Source: Paenibacillus sp. USDA918EY (GTDB lineage Bacteria > Bacillota > Bacilli > Paenibacillales > Paenibacillaceae). Taken from it: a DNA stretch of 64,000 bases. The stretch is taken from contig NZ_WTWY01000020.1 of NCBI RefSeq assembly GCF_009870825.1, forward strand, positions 37,825-101,824, written 5' to 3'. Shown one piece after another: positions 25,700 to 34,728 of this stretch. Under the pieces are notes generated by a model. That model saw only the letters and a list, made by a program, of their open reading frames with translations, did not search any database and was not told the DNA's origin. The position numbers and the translations under genes were made by a program. Numbering within the stretch: position 1 is the first letter of the stretch; each line of letters starts with the position of its first letter.

Positions 25700-27598
25700 C
25701 TATTCAGCCGAAGTGCTAACGAGTGGCGACCAATAAGCGTTTTTCTCCGTAGACTCGGAATCGTCAGTTGAACGATAAGAGGAGGCTTGGATTTCAAACA
25801 TTTCAGAATAGGTGCCATTTAACCTCATCAAGCTTTCATGCGTGCCTTCTTCAATAATTCGGCCGTTCTCCAATAAAATAATTTTGTCCGCCGTTCTGGC
25901 CGTGGAAAGTCTGTGGGATATGAATACTCCAATTTTATCGCAGGTCAGCTGCTCGAATTTTCCGAATACTTCCCGCTCGGAATGAGGGTCCAAATAAGAA
26001 CTCGGCTCATCTAAAATATAGATATCCGCATTCCGCATAAAAGCTCTCGCAATGGCAACACGCTGCCACTGTCCGCCCGACAATTGCTGGCCATCCTCAA
26101 ACCATTTTCCCAGAACCGTATTCAATTTATTCGGCAGGCGTTGAACCAATTCGGTAATTCCGGATTGCTCAACGGCGTTCCATACAAGCTGATCATTCTC
26201 CTTATCCTTGACATCCCCAAATCCGACATTGTCCCTTACCGTCATTTCATATTGTACGAAATCCTGGAAAACCACTCCCATTTTTTCACGGAAGCTTTCT
26301 TTATTCAAATCGCGTATAGATTTCCCGTTAATCAAGATATCCCCTTCAAAATCCGAATATAATAACGTAATCAGCTTTACAATGGTAGATTTGCCGGACC
26401 CGTTTTTGCCTACGATGGCTAGTTTCTCATTTTTATTCAAGGTAAAGCTTACATTCGAAAGTGCGTTTCTCTCCGTATTCGGATATTTAAAGGACACGTT
26501 GCGAAATTCCAGGCTCTGGATACCGGATATTTTTTGGCCCGATCCCTGCACCTCTTCCTCCTCGGGCAAATCCAAAAAATCAAACAGCTGTTTGACATAC
26601 AAATTGTTTTGACACAAACTCAGGATTCCTTGAACGACGCTTTGCGAGGTGGATTGGGTCAGCGTAATGGCTTGAATGAAACTGATCAGATTCCCCAGCA
26701 AAATTTGTCCCATGTACGCACTATAAACAGCCAGAAAAACGACGAAACCGCAGGCCCCCTGATTGATAATTTGAAAAACCAAAGATGTATAAGATCTGCG
26801 GGCAGCCAAAAATTTATCCTCTTTAAAAAACTCCTTCAGTATCGCCATATATCTTCCGCGCAGATAATGCCCTAATTGAAAAATTTTGATTTCTTTAAAG
26901 CTGTTGTCCCGGGTCACCAGAAATGACAGGTACCACGATTCCCGCTGCTTTGCCGCCCTCCTGTAATAAGTATTAAATTCCCTTTGTCCGATGCGTAAGA
27001 AAGAATAAAATGACAAACACGGAATCAGGAAAATGACAAAAATGACCCACCACTTCCAGGCAACAAGAATGGCGCAGGCCGAGAACAGGGTTACGACACT
27101 GCTTATAATCGCAAGGATTTGCACAAAGATCTCAAAAGGCCGGTAATTTGCTTCCGCTTGCGCGCGTTGCAGCTTATTTTGAACGTCGGCGTCTTCAAAA
27201 GACTGCAACGTCATTTGATGCGCCTTTTCAATGATCTTTAAGTTCACCCTGTTGGACAGGAGGCTTTGAAACATTTTTCGAAAGTACCCGTCAACGATGT
27301 TGAACAAGTCCGATAAAACGTTCAGTACAATCAAAAATCCAAAAGCAAGCAGGACGGGTCTAAAATCACCTTTGGACACGCCTCCGACGACATGGTTAAT
27401 CAATTCCCTTGTAGCAATAAGGACAACGGCAGGCAGGACGCCTTTAAGCAAACTGACGAACAAGATCCCCATCAAATAAGGGGCGTGCGTTTCCCATAAC
27501 AGTTTAAATATGCGCGGCCAGAATAGAAATGTCCGAAATATATTTTTGGAGGAAAACGACACGTAATCATCCTTCATGCTTGTATCAGGAGATAACAT
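25700..27598 (-). CDS. lanT: Lantibiotic export ABC transporter (LanT)
   Basis: The 632-aa half-transporter has an N-terminal membrane domain (about residues 38-330, six hydrophobic segments) and a C-terminal ATPase: Walker A GKNGSGKST (397-405), LSGGQWQRVAIARA signature, Walker B IYILDEPSS and the ISHRL H-loop. There is no N-terminal C39 peptidase domain, as expected for class I LanT, so it exports the modified peptide with its leader attached. It overlaps the lanB stop by 14 nt and is the last biosynthesis gene before a strong terminator. Confidence 0.9.
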   Translation of the reverse strand: MLSPDTSMKDDYVSFSSKNIFRTFLFWPRIFKLLWETHAPYLMGILFVSLLKGVLPAVVLIATRELINHVVGGVSKGDFRPVLLAFGFLIVLNVLSDLFNIVDGYFRKMFQSLLSNRVNLKIIEKAHQMTLQSFEDADVQNKLQRAQAEANYRPFEIFVQILAIISSVVTLFSACAILVAWKWWVIFVIFLIPCLSFYSFLRIGQREFNTYYRRAAKQRESWYLSFLVTRDNSFKEIKIFQLGHYLRGRYMAILKEFFKEDKFLAARRSYTSLVFQIINQGACGFVVFLAVYSAYMGQILLGNLISFIQAITLTQSTSQSVVQGILSLCQNNLYVKQLFDFLDLPEEEEVQGSGQKISGIQSLEFRNVSFKYPNTERNALSNVSFTLNKNEKLAIVGKNGSGKSTIVKLITLLYSDFEGDILINGKSIRDLNKESFREKMGVVFQDFVQYEMTVRDNVGFGDVKDKENDQLVWNAVEQSGITELVQRLPNKLNTVLGKWFEDGQQLSGGQWQRVAIARAFMRNADIYILDEPSSYLDPHSEREVFGKFEQLTCDKIGVFISHRLSTARTADKIILLENGRIIEEGTHESLMRLNGTYSEMFEIQASSYRSTDDSESTEKNAYWSPLVSTSAE

Positions 27599-30500
27599 TT
27601 AGAGCTCCTTTCGCGTGATAAAAATGGGCCGCGGAAAATTTGGCCAAAGCCATGCATTTGATTTCGAGTTCCCGATTAATACCGAGCAAGCGATTGATAT
27701 GCATGTGCACCAAACTGGCCAGAATATCATTTGGATCATTGGTCAGTCCCGTTTGCTTGTTCGCGTCATGAATCATTTTGGAATACGACTGGATCAGCGT
27801 CTGCCTTTCGTATAATGCATGCAGTAGGGGATTTGGAGCATCCGCCCGGAACAACAGCCCGGCTTCTTTCGCCTCCATAGCTTGAATGATGTCGTTTTTT
27901 AATTCCCTATATGCCTTCATATGCTCCTTGCCGTCAACTTTGCGTTCCAGCCAATTCATCTGTTCTTCCAGGTTCAGTCCGAAACTGGAGAGAATATCCA
28001 AAATGTTCATGACCGCCGCCGCTTCCTCGGCAAGATGGATTTGTTTTCTCCGGACTTCTCCCAGGTATAGACTTACGAATTTACTGTCGGCGGCAAAAAC
28101 CGACTCTGCCATTTCCATCAATGTAATCCCGCCATACCTTTCGAATTCCGGGACATAAGTGTCGATCGTCATTCGAGTCAGCAGTCCGTCATGACGCAGC
28201 TTATTACACCATTGGTTCAGGTAACGAATCCCCGTAGACCACAACTCTTGCGGATTGCCGTAGAATCTTAACCTTATATGATTTTCGTCGTCTTTATAGC
28301 GAATAAAATAAAACTTCTCTGCCCACTGCCTGATCTCGGGCCGGTCCCATAAATCAGCCAAATGTAAGCCTATAAGATCATTTTCCCTCTCATAAATTCC
28401 GTACAATTTTATATAAAGCCATTCCTCACCGGGTAGAATCCCCCTGGACACGAATGGAGAACCGGCTGCCCCATGTTTTAGATTTCCTTTCCTGGCGAGG
28501 TCAGGAGAAGGTTTTGGATCGATTTTGCTTTTGAGCAGGGGGAAAACAAATTCGCCGATATATTTTCCGTTATCCGAGGTTAGAGGCGTGGAACCCGGGT
28601 GATCTATGCACTCCGTTAGAAGCAGCTCTTGGCCGTCCCGCAGCTTCGCTATTTCACGCCGCAATTCATCTATGCATAACGGATTGTTTAAATCCAAGAG
28701 CAGCCTGTTATCGCCCATTGTCAAATAGACATACCGCGGAACCTTCCATCTGTCCTTCCACAGGTTGAACGTGTTGTCCCACTCTTCCCTTGAATCAGTG
28801 CTGCCAAGAGTCAGCTTGGAAAGCCTCCACTGTGCGGAGCTAATGATGATATTTTGGTAACGGAGCCGCGGCAAAAAGGGGGATTGCTCTAACGGTCCCC
28901 AGTTAAAATAAGACCACGTTCCCATCAATTTTCTGGATATATCGCTAAGAAACCTAAATATATAGGGTGAGATCCTGTGGTTAAACATATGCGTTTGCAA
29001 CGGAATAACCTCTTTTCCCAGCCTTTTGGATTTAATATAAAATCGATCATATGTAGCCCCAACAAGCAAGTCATCGATATGAAGGGTATGTTGCTGATCC
29101 TTAGAGGAGGTGGTGCCCGATACGATTTCGTACGCCAACCCGTTTTTTCCGAGCATAATGTTCGAGACCCTGCCGCTGGAAGGCATAAAAACCAGTTCCG
29201 CCAGGACGGCGTCCGGATGAAACCGTTGATGGTGGGCATAAATTTGTTTGAATTTTTCAATCAACGTTGAATCAAACATATCCATAAAACGCCCCATCGT
29301 TTTTCCGGCTCCGCTCGACCCTGCGCTTGCCCCCAATACCAACATGTAATCCCCCTGATCGACATGCCGGGCGGAATCGGCCAATAACGTATAATAAATC
29401 TCCATCGATTCAGGAGCGTCATTCGGATCCGTAACTACCGTCAGTTGCCGAACATATTCCTCTGTCAGCTGAATTTCGACAGAACCCTGGCGTACCGCCT
29501 CCGAAACCAATTGGAATAAAGCAGCGTTGCGTCCGTATAAGTTCTGCTGACCTTCAGGGCTAAACTCCGGCTGGTATGCTTTTGGAACTCCAAGCCCCCA
29601 ATCAGGATCAAACAGCTCTTGGATCGGAATTTCCTGATATACGCCGTATTTTTCGAGAAAGCGATTTAAATACTCTTCTAACCCCGCTCCTTCAGGAACA
29701 AATAATTTGCACATCAGCTCGGCTCCGAGCGCAGCATCGTCAGCAACGGATCGGGACAGCATAACATGTTTATCCAATGTAACATCAACCTGAACCAAAT
29801 GATCCGTTGTCACAACTTCATTCATCTTTTCGGTAAGTTGGTGGAATAAAGGCTCGCCTTCTCCAATAAGACATCGCTCGTAAAGATAAAACAGGTTGCT
29901 GATATCACTTAATACCGTCATCCATTTTTCAGCCCCGTCCGTTCCGGCAAGAACACCCCTGATGTGCTCCAATGGCGATACATCCATGAACGGAGGCCGA
30001 AGCTCGCTGATCATAAACTCCTGCTCCAACAACTGCGACAAAAAATGATGAACGATGTCCTCGGTTGCTTCCGGAAAAGCCTTCAAAATCACTTGCTTTA
30101 ACGTCTTCACTTCTATCGGCTCTTCCGCGGCTTTCAGCGCAAATTCAACGACTTCCGAAAACCCGATCGAGTTGATCCCTTCAGGTGAAGTCTCGAGTTT
30201 TAATATCCCGTATTGAGGGCGAACAGGCAGCTTCACCCGATTCCCTTTAAGCATTGATGTTTTGTTACGAGATACCTTTAATCCATCAACAATGACAGGA
30301 TCCGACTCCAGCCGTTTGATCAAATGAAAAATCCATTCCATATCCGGCCTTGCCCTTTTCCTGTTATCCGCCACGGAACCGGCATCCAAGTCGCTGCGGT
30401 CTCCGAAATACCCTTGTGCTACCCTTGAAAACAATCCATACGGAGTGGTTCGGGTCGACATTCGAATAAAATAGCGGAGAAAACTGACGAGTGTCTTCTC

Positions 30501-30791
30501 GTATTTTTGTAAGGCTTTCCGGTCAGATTCACATGCCGTCGTATGCAAACAATTTAAAAAAGACCTCAGCGAAGGAGACGCAACCGCTATAGCTTCTTGA
30601 ACGATGGAGTTCATTGCTACCTCTTTTAAGCGCTCTTCCGTCTCTTGGGCCGGTTTCGCTTGAAAGGAAGGCTGCGACAGGACTTGCAAATAGGCGTTGA
30701 GAGGAAGTAAAGGGATTCTGACGATAAAAAAATCACACGGCTTATACCATCTCTTCGATTTCAACGGATTTATACTGGTATGCATCTTCAT
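27585..30791 (-). CDS. lanB: Lantibiotic dehydratase (LanB)
   Basis: At 1068 aa it has full class I size: an N-terminal glutamylation domain (about 50-700, with FIRMSTRTTPYGLFS near residue 112 and MFNHRISPYIFRFLSDIS) and a C-terminal elimination domain of the SpaB_C/thiopeptide type (about 820-1060, with EEWLYIKLYGI and HIRLRFYGNP). LanB uses glutamyl-tRNA to activate Ser/Thr of the precursor and eliminates glutamate to give Dha/Dhb. GGAGGAGG precedes the ATG, and the first 50 nt overlap the end of the upstream regulator-like gene, implying coupled translation. It acts on the LanA core before LanC cyclisation. Confidence 0.93.
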   Translation of the reverse strand: MKMHTSINPLKSKRWYKPCDFFIVRIPLLPLNAYLQVLSQPSFQAKPAQETEERLKEVAMNSIVQEAIAVASPSLRSFLNCLHTTACESDRKALQKYEKTLVSFLRYFIRMSTRTTPYGLFSRVAQGYFGDRSDLDAGSVADNRKRARPDMEWIFHLIKRLESDPVIVDGLKVSRNKTSMLKGNRVKLPVRPQYGILKLETSPEGINSIGFSEVVEFALKAAEEPIEVKTLKQVILKAFPEATEDIVHHFLSQLLEQEFMISELRPPFMDVSPLEHIRGVLAGTDGAEKWMTVLSDISNLFYLYERCLIGEGEPLFHQLTEKMNEVVTTDHLVQVDVTLDKHVMLSRSVADDAALGAELMCKLFVPEGAGLEEYLNRFLEKYGVYQEIPIQELFDPDWGLGVPKAYQPEFSPEGQQNLYGRNAALFQLVSEAVRQGSVEIQLTEEYVRQLTVVTDPNDAPESMEIYYTLLADSARHVDQGDYMLVLGASAGSSGAGKTMGRFMDMFDSTLIEKFKQIYAHHQRFHPDAVLAELVFMPSSGRVSNIMLGKNGLAYEIVSGTTSSKDQQHTLHIDDLLVGATYDRFYIKSKRLGKEVIPLQTHMFNHRISPYIFRFLSDISRKLMGTWSYFNWGPLEQSPFLPRLRYQNIIISSAQWRLSKLTLGSTDSREEWDNTFNLWKDRWKVPRYVYLTMGDNRLLLDLNNPLCIDELRREIAKLRDGQELLLTECIDHPGSTPLTSDNGKYIGEFVFPLLKSKIDPKPSPDLARKGNLKHGAAGSPFVSRGILPGEEWLYIKLYGIYERENDLIGLHLADLWDRPEIRQWAEKFYFIRYKDDENHIRLRFYGNPQELWSTGIRYLNQWCNKLRHDGLLTRMTIDTYVPEFERYGGITLMEMAESVFAADSKFVSLYLGEVRRKQIHLAEEAAAVMNILDILSSFGLNLEEQMNWLERKVDGKEHMKAYRELKNDIIQAMEAKEAGLLFRADAPNPLLHALYERQTLIQSYSKMIHDANKQTGLTNDPNDILASLVHMHINRLLGINRELEIKCMALAKFSAAHFYHAKGALNVIS

Positions 30792-31449
30792 AACCGGCCT
30801 CCTCCAAATGATTGTTTACGACGTTTAATCGATATCCTAGTCCGTGGCAAGTTACTAGTATTTTCGGATTGCTGGGGTCAGCCTCGATCTTCTCGCGCAG
30901 CTTTCGAATATGAACATATACCGTATTGGATGAAGTGAAGGTATCGACACCCCAAACCTTATTGATGATGTGATCAATATTGGAGACCCAGTCGCCGCAT
31001 TCCAAAAAATATTCCAGCAACCTGTATTCCATCAGCGTAAGCATTTGCCCCTCACCGTGCTTCCAAATCATTTTGACATTGGGGTCATAAATCGTATCCG
31101 GCGCTAAATAAACACACTCCCTCTCCCTCTTTGCCTTCTTGTCCTTGCATTGGGAGGAAAGGGATAGAAGTTGATTCAGAATATCGAGCTCCAGCTGGTT
31201 GTTATCGCCCGGAGTAAGAAATATGAATGGAATGCTGTTTTTTTCTCTGAGCCTGCACCAGATGGATAATTCCTTCAGTGTAAGATTCTTCTGACAAACG
31301 ATGATGCCTATACATCGATGGTCAATAGCTAATTCTATTTGGTGAAATGAGTCATAAAACAAAATTTGGATATGGCTGGATTCATTCATGAGGTTAAAAA
31401 ACACTTGGTTGGGACTATCGGGCGCAACAAAAATGATTGTTTTTTTCAT
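30742..31449 (-). CDS. Orphan response-regulator-like protein with degenerate receiver
   Basis: The 235-aa protein has a clear OmpR-type winged helix (about 130-220: LTLMEYRLLEYFLE, VYVHIRKLREKIEADPSNP, GLGYRLNVV) but the N-terminal receiver has lost its chemistry: the strand-3 position that should hold the phosphoryl Asp reads GIIVCQKN (residues 48-55) and the paired acidic residues of strand 1 are VAPDS. No kinase gene adjoins it. It lies inside the biosynthesis operon between lanC and lanB and overlaps the lanB start by 50 nt. By analogy with MrsR1 of the mersacidin cluster it may activate lanA independent of phosphorylation. Confidence 0.82.
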   Translation of the reverse strand: MKKTIIFVAPDSPNQVFFNLMNESSHIQILFYDSFHQIELAIDHRCIGIIVCQKNLTLKELSIWCRLREKNSIPFIFLTPGDNNQLELDILNQLLSLSSQCKDKKAKRERECVYLAPDTIYDPNVKMIWKHGEGQMLTLMEYRLLEYFLECGDWVSNIDHIINKVWGVDTFTSSNTVYVHIRKLREKIEADPSNPKILVTCHGLGYRLNVVNNHLEEAGYEDAYQYKSVEIEEMV

Positions 31450-31487
31450 ATGAACCCCCTATTCAAATAGTCCTGCTTTGCTCCATG

Positions 31488-32744
31488 TCATGAAACAAGA
31501 AATACTTCCTTCCATTTCCCCAAATATTTCGGATCATCCCACCTCCCATAGTCAAGTAAACTTAAAGCAATGCCGACGGCCCCTTGAAGCAGGCCTGGAT
31601 TGTCAATGCTGACGGCGTCCTCCAAGTCTTGATAACCGAAGGGAAGAGATTCATCAAACATCCGGATCAGCTTACCAGCCACCCGATCGGAAAACAGGGC
31701 AGCCTCTTCATTGCCGGATAGGTTATAAACCAAGTTCGACAAATGCAGTAAACCTGCAAGGCCATGACAAAACGAAGGAGTCATCGCGTTCAGTTCATCG
31801 TCGCCGAGCCTAAAAACAGACCTTGCAGCTTCATCGGCCAGTGCTTTCCACGGTTCCTTGCCGCAAAAGATGCCCGCTCTCATTAACGTAACGGATATCC
31901 CTAAAGTGCCGTGACACCATCCTTCAATCTCCCTCGTTTCCTCCCTTTCTTCTTTACTCCACTGCAAATTTCTCCCGGGAGAAACAGGCCAATACAACCC
32001 GAATCGGTCTCTGCGAATTTGCTGGGCCAAATAATCGGCCATACGATCAATTGCAATATGTAAACCTTCCACTTCAAAACCTTTGTGAAGAGCCGTAACC
32101 AATAGTGCAAGAATCCCCGCAAGACCATGAGCCATGCCCAGTCGGATCGTGTCCGGCGCGCTGGAGCGAATACCGTCCATGAATGAATGTGCTTCCTTAA
32201 CCAGCATGGCAAAAAAGGGCTCGGCAATCTCACATATGCCCTCATCTTGATAGCTTTCCAGTATATATCTTCCTGCGCCGCTTAAACCATTGATAATCTC
32301 CAGCGCATCCAAACCCGAAGCTTCCAACGTATGGTTTGTGAAATGGCTTGCAATAACATGATTAAGATTGGCGCGTGCCTGTGAATAATTGCTTCGATGA
32401 TCAGATGCTATTAATAATCCATAGGATAACCCTGTTACTCCCGAAAAAAGCGTAAGGTCAGGAGTCCTGAACGTCATGTTTTCAAATAAAGACAGCACAT
32501 GATGGTGAATCCGTTCTTTCCACCCGTTCTCCGGTTCAAGCTGGTCCCACTCCGCAAAAAGCAGCCATATTCCGGGTATGCCGTCGGCCAATGAAGCCGG
32601 ATTCCAAGGGGCTTGGCCTCTGGAAGGAGACAAGTTGGCAGATTTCATAACAGCGTTTTCTATAAATGGCAGATGGACGACTCTTTGCGCTATACAACTG
32701 CTTATGATGACGGATTGTTCTTTTAAATCCATGGACAATCCCAT
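31488..32744 (-). CDS. lanC: Lanthionine synthetase cyclase LanC (copy 1)
   Basis: The 418-aa protein has the LanC zinc site: C277 in EGWCHGTLG, and C326-H327 in PSFCHGLAG, plus the conserved H206 in GMAHGLAG. LanC adds precursor cysteine thiols to Dha/Dhb to make lanthionine rings, working with LanB and LanT at the membrane. AAAGGAG precedes the ATG. It follows lanA on the minus strand after a hairpin that could reduce read-through, giving more LanA than enzyme. It shares general layout with the divergent LanC2 but the two differ widely in sequence. Confidence 0.92.
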   Translation of the reverse strand: MGLSMDLKEQSVIISSCIAQRVVHLPFIENAVMKSANLSPSRGQAPWNPASLADGIPGIWLLFAEWDQLEPENGWKERIHHHVLSLFENMTFRTPDLTLFSGVTGLSYGLLIASDHRSNYSQARANLNHVIASHFTNHTLEASGLDALEIINGLSGAGRYILESYQDEGICEIAEPFFAMLVKEAHSFMDGIRSSAPDTIRLGMAHGLAGILALLVTALHKGFEVEGLHIAIDRMADYLAQQIRRDRFGLYWPVSPGRNLQWSKEEREETREIEGWCHGTLGISVTLMRAGIFCGKEPWKALADEAARSVFRLGDDELNAMTPSFCHGLAGLLHLSNLVYNLSGNEEAALFSDRVAGKLIRMFDESLPFGYQDLEDAVSIDNPGLLQGAVGIALSLLDYGRWDDPKYLGKWKEVFLVS

Positions 32745-32781
32745 TCCCTTTGTCTCCTTTAATGAATTAAAATGTGAGAAA

Positions 32782-32809
32782 AAGACACGGTTTGAAAAAA
32801 CCGTGTCTT
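32782..32809 (-). terminator. Partial terminator between lanA and lanC
   Basis: Perfect 12-bp stem AAGACACGGTTT/AAACCGTGTCTT with a 4-nt loop, followed on the minus strand by TTTCTCAC. The short T run suggests partial read-through, a common arrangement after lantibiotic precursor genes. Confidence 0.75.
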
Positions 32810-32846
32810 CTGACCGTATATCTTTGGTTGCATGTCTGCATTACCT

Positions 32847-32999
32847 TTAGCAAGTTCTGCAGAAAGACAAGCTGATTTTGCAGTTAAGTGTTCCAGTCAA
32901 ACAGGATGGAGTACAGATGAAGCCGCTGGCAGGTTGTACATCTTTCGGAGCAACCTCGTTTTTAGCTACTTGCAAGTCCAGATCAAACTGGGATTTCAT
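32847..32999 (-). CDS. lanA: Class I lantibiotic precursor peptide (LanA)
   Basis: AAAGGAGGTG ends 7 nt before the ATG. The 50-residue product starts MKSQFDLDLQVAKNEVAPK; FDLDLQ is the class I FNLD-type leader box recognised by LanB/LanC. The probable core begins around ASGFICTPSC, the counterpart of epidermin/nisin rings A and B (Ser-x3-Cys and Thr-Pro-x-Cys), with Ser replacing the usual Gly before the second Cys. It continues LTGTLNC, then KISLSFCRTC. Five Cys and eight Ser/Thr allow up to five rings, with an intertwined pair likely at the C-terminus as in nisin rings D/E. Leader cleavage is at or near DVQ/PA. Expected action: lipid II binding and pore formation, by homology. Confidence 0.93.
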   Translation of the reverse strand: MKSQFDLDLQVAKNEVAPKDVQPASGFICTPSCLTGTLNCKISLSFCRTC

Positions 33000-33030
33000 A
33001 GAATTTCACCTCCTTTATATTTACAATTCG

Positions 33031-33088
33031 ATTATATTATTCCATTTATTAAATAATCTTTATTTGCAACTTAAATATTTCTTAAATA
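33031..33088 (-). promoter_or_regulatory. lanA promoter with phased direct repeats
   Basis: On the minus strand a TATAAT box (33031-33036) lies about 25 nt upstream of the ribosome-binding site, with no good -35. Upstream are TATTTAAG repeats at 33088-33081 and 33077-33070 (11-bp period) and a TATTTAA at 33055-33049, 22 bp further, i.e. on the same helical face. This resembles a response-regulator-activated promoter. Confidence 0.5.
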
Positions 33089-33195
33089 AAAAATATCTAT
33101 TAAAAAATTATTAATTAACATTTAATTGCGTTTTAAGGACAGAAGAAAAATGTTCTACCATAATTAGATAGAGCAGTTAAAGGAGGATAAACCTC

Positions 33196-34569
33196 ATGAA
33201 AAATGATATATCCATTGTCAAAGAGCATCATTCCGAGCGCTTGCCTAGAAAAGCAAAGGAGATCAGCAAAGAAATTGCTGTTCGACTACGAGACCCCAAA
33301 TTCGTATTTGAAGCCGTTCACTCCAAAGGCAATGTCCTCACGGATTCCGAACTTTTCCCTTGGGGAGATATTTCGTTATCTCATGGTTATCCGGGAAATA
33401 TTCACCTTTTATCTTTGTGGCGTGAAATGGACGACACGTTCGATTGGCAAGAAGCTATTCATTCGAATCTGCTTGAAATCCAATCTTATCTTGCCAAGTA
33501 TGGAACGCGCGACATTTCATTATTTAGCGGGTGGACCGGTATCGCCTCTTCGGTGTTGGCCGCATCAAATCATGGTGAATTTTATAATCAATTTTTGAAT
33601 CAGATCCATCAATGGATGGCGTCTTTGATTGAAGAACGGCTTCAAACCAGTACGGAGCTGATGAAACAAAAAAACGGGGTTCCGGTCGAAATGTTCGACA
33701 CCATATCGGGTGCTGCCGGTTTAGGCAGATATCTGCTGAAGAATCCATCTGATCCCAATTTATCCCCTTTAATCGAACCGACGATTAACTTCCTTATCGA
33801 TCTGACAAAGCCGATCCGTTTGGATGGCAAAACGGTTCCGGGCTGGTTTACGCCCAGCAAACTCCACCTCATGGAAAGAGACAGACAACGGTTTCCAACG
33901 GGCAGCCTTAACTGTGGAATGGCGCATGGCATACCTGGCCCTCTCGCTTTATTATCCACCGCTTATAATAGCGGAATCGAATTACCTGGGCAGTATGGAG
34001 CCATTGAATGCATTGCTGAGTGGCTGCTCGATGTACAGGGGGAAGACGAATACGGGACCTATTGGCCCCACATGATTCCTTTGGAATACTATAAAAATGA
34101 CTCGAAGCATAACTTGCAGCGTCAAAGAGAAGCTTGGTGCTACGGTACACCCGGGGTCGCATACGCATTATATACGGCCTCGAAGAGCTTAAACAACATA
34201 GAATTAAAGCAGCATGCTCTTCGCTCCTTCATCCAATCCGTTAAATGCGAATGCGAACAAAATAATATGAATTCCCCTTCCATATGCCACGGTCTGTCCG
34301 GATTGCTTCTAATGTGTTGGCGCATGTGGAATAACAGCAAGGAACCGGCACTCGAACCTTTGATCCATCAATTAAGCGCCGAATTGCTGCATCGTTTCGA
34401 TCCAAGCCATCCACTTGGCTTCATGGATGCCGAGCCGGCTGCGGATGATACGATGCGATGGCTAACCAAGGCAGGCCTTCTTGAAGGAGCCGCCGGGATT
34501 GGTGCGACGCTCTTCGGCATAGCGGAACAGCAAACGAACGACTGGGATTACTTGCTCATGCTGTCTTGA
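33196..34569 (+). CDS. Second LanC-type cyclase, divergent from lanA
   Basis: AAAGGAGG precedes the ATG. The 457-aa protein keeps every catalytic feature of LanC: C315 in EAWCYGTPG, C364-H365 in PSICHGLSG and H244 in GMAHGIPG, and the SGAAGLGRYLL and SGWTGIAS glycine motifs of the barrel. It is about 40 residues longer than copy 1, mainly at the N-terminus and around residues 205-235. It is transcribed away from lanA with a 196-bp shared intergenic region. No second precursor gene or second LanB is seen near it, so it may assist cyclisation of the same peptide or serve a peptide elsewhere. A terminator follows. Confidence 0.9.
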   Translation: MKNDISIVKEHHSERLPRKAKEISKEIAVRLRDPKFVFEAVHSKGNVLTDSELFPWGDISLSHGYPGNIHLLSLWREMDDTFDWQEAIHSNLLEIQSYLAKYGTRDISLFSGWTGIASSVLAASNHGEFYNQFLNQIHQWMASLIEERLQTSTELMKQKNGVPVEMFDTISGAAGLGRYLLKNPSDPNLSPLIEPTINFLIDLTKPIRLDGKTVPGWFTPSKLHLMERDRQRFPTGSLNCGMAHGIPGPLALLSTAYNSGIELPGQYGAIECIAEWLLDVQGEDEYGTYWPHMIPLEYYKNDSKHNLQRQREAWCYGTPGVAYALYTASKSLNNIELKQHALRSFIQSVKCECEQNNMNSPSICHGLSGLLLMCWRMWNNSKEPALEPLIHQLSAELLHRFDPSHPLGFMDAEPAADDTMRWLTKAGLLEGAAGIGATLFGIAEQQTNDWDYLLMLS

Positions 34570-34728
34570 ACAAATTAAGCAACATTGTATATTGAGTAAG
34601 AAAAAGTAATATATTGAATTATATCTATGAAAAGTAAATTCCAGATAAACAATGGATAAATACAAGATAAATTAACACTTTGGAATTTACGCTTATTCGT
34701 GTAGAAGACAATAACATTGGTGCAGCAC

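Noticed and set aside
33000..33195. A second lantibiotic precursor next to the divergent LanC
   Set aside because: I read all frames between the divergent genes and after the second cyclase; no leader box or Cys-rich core is present.
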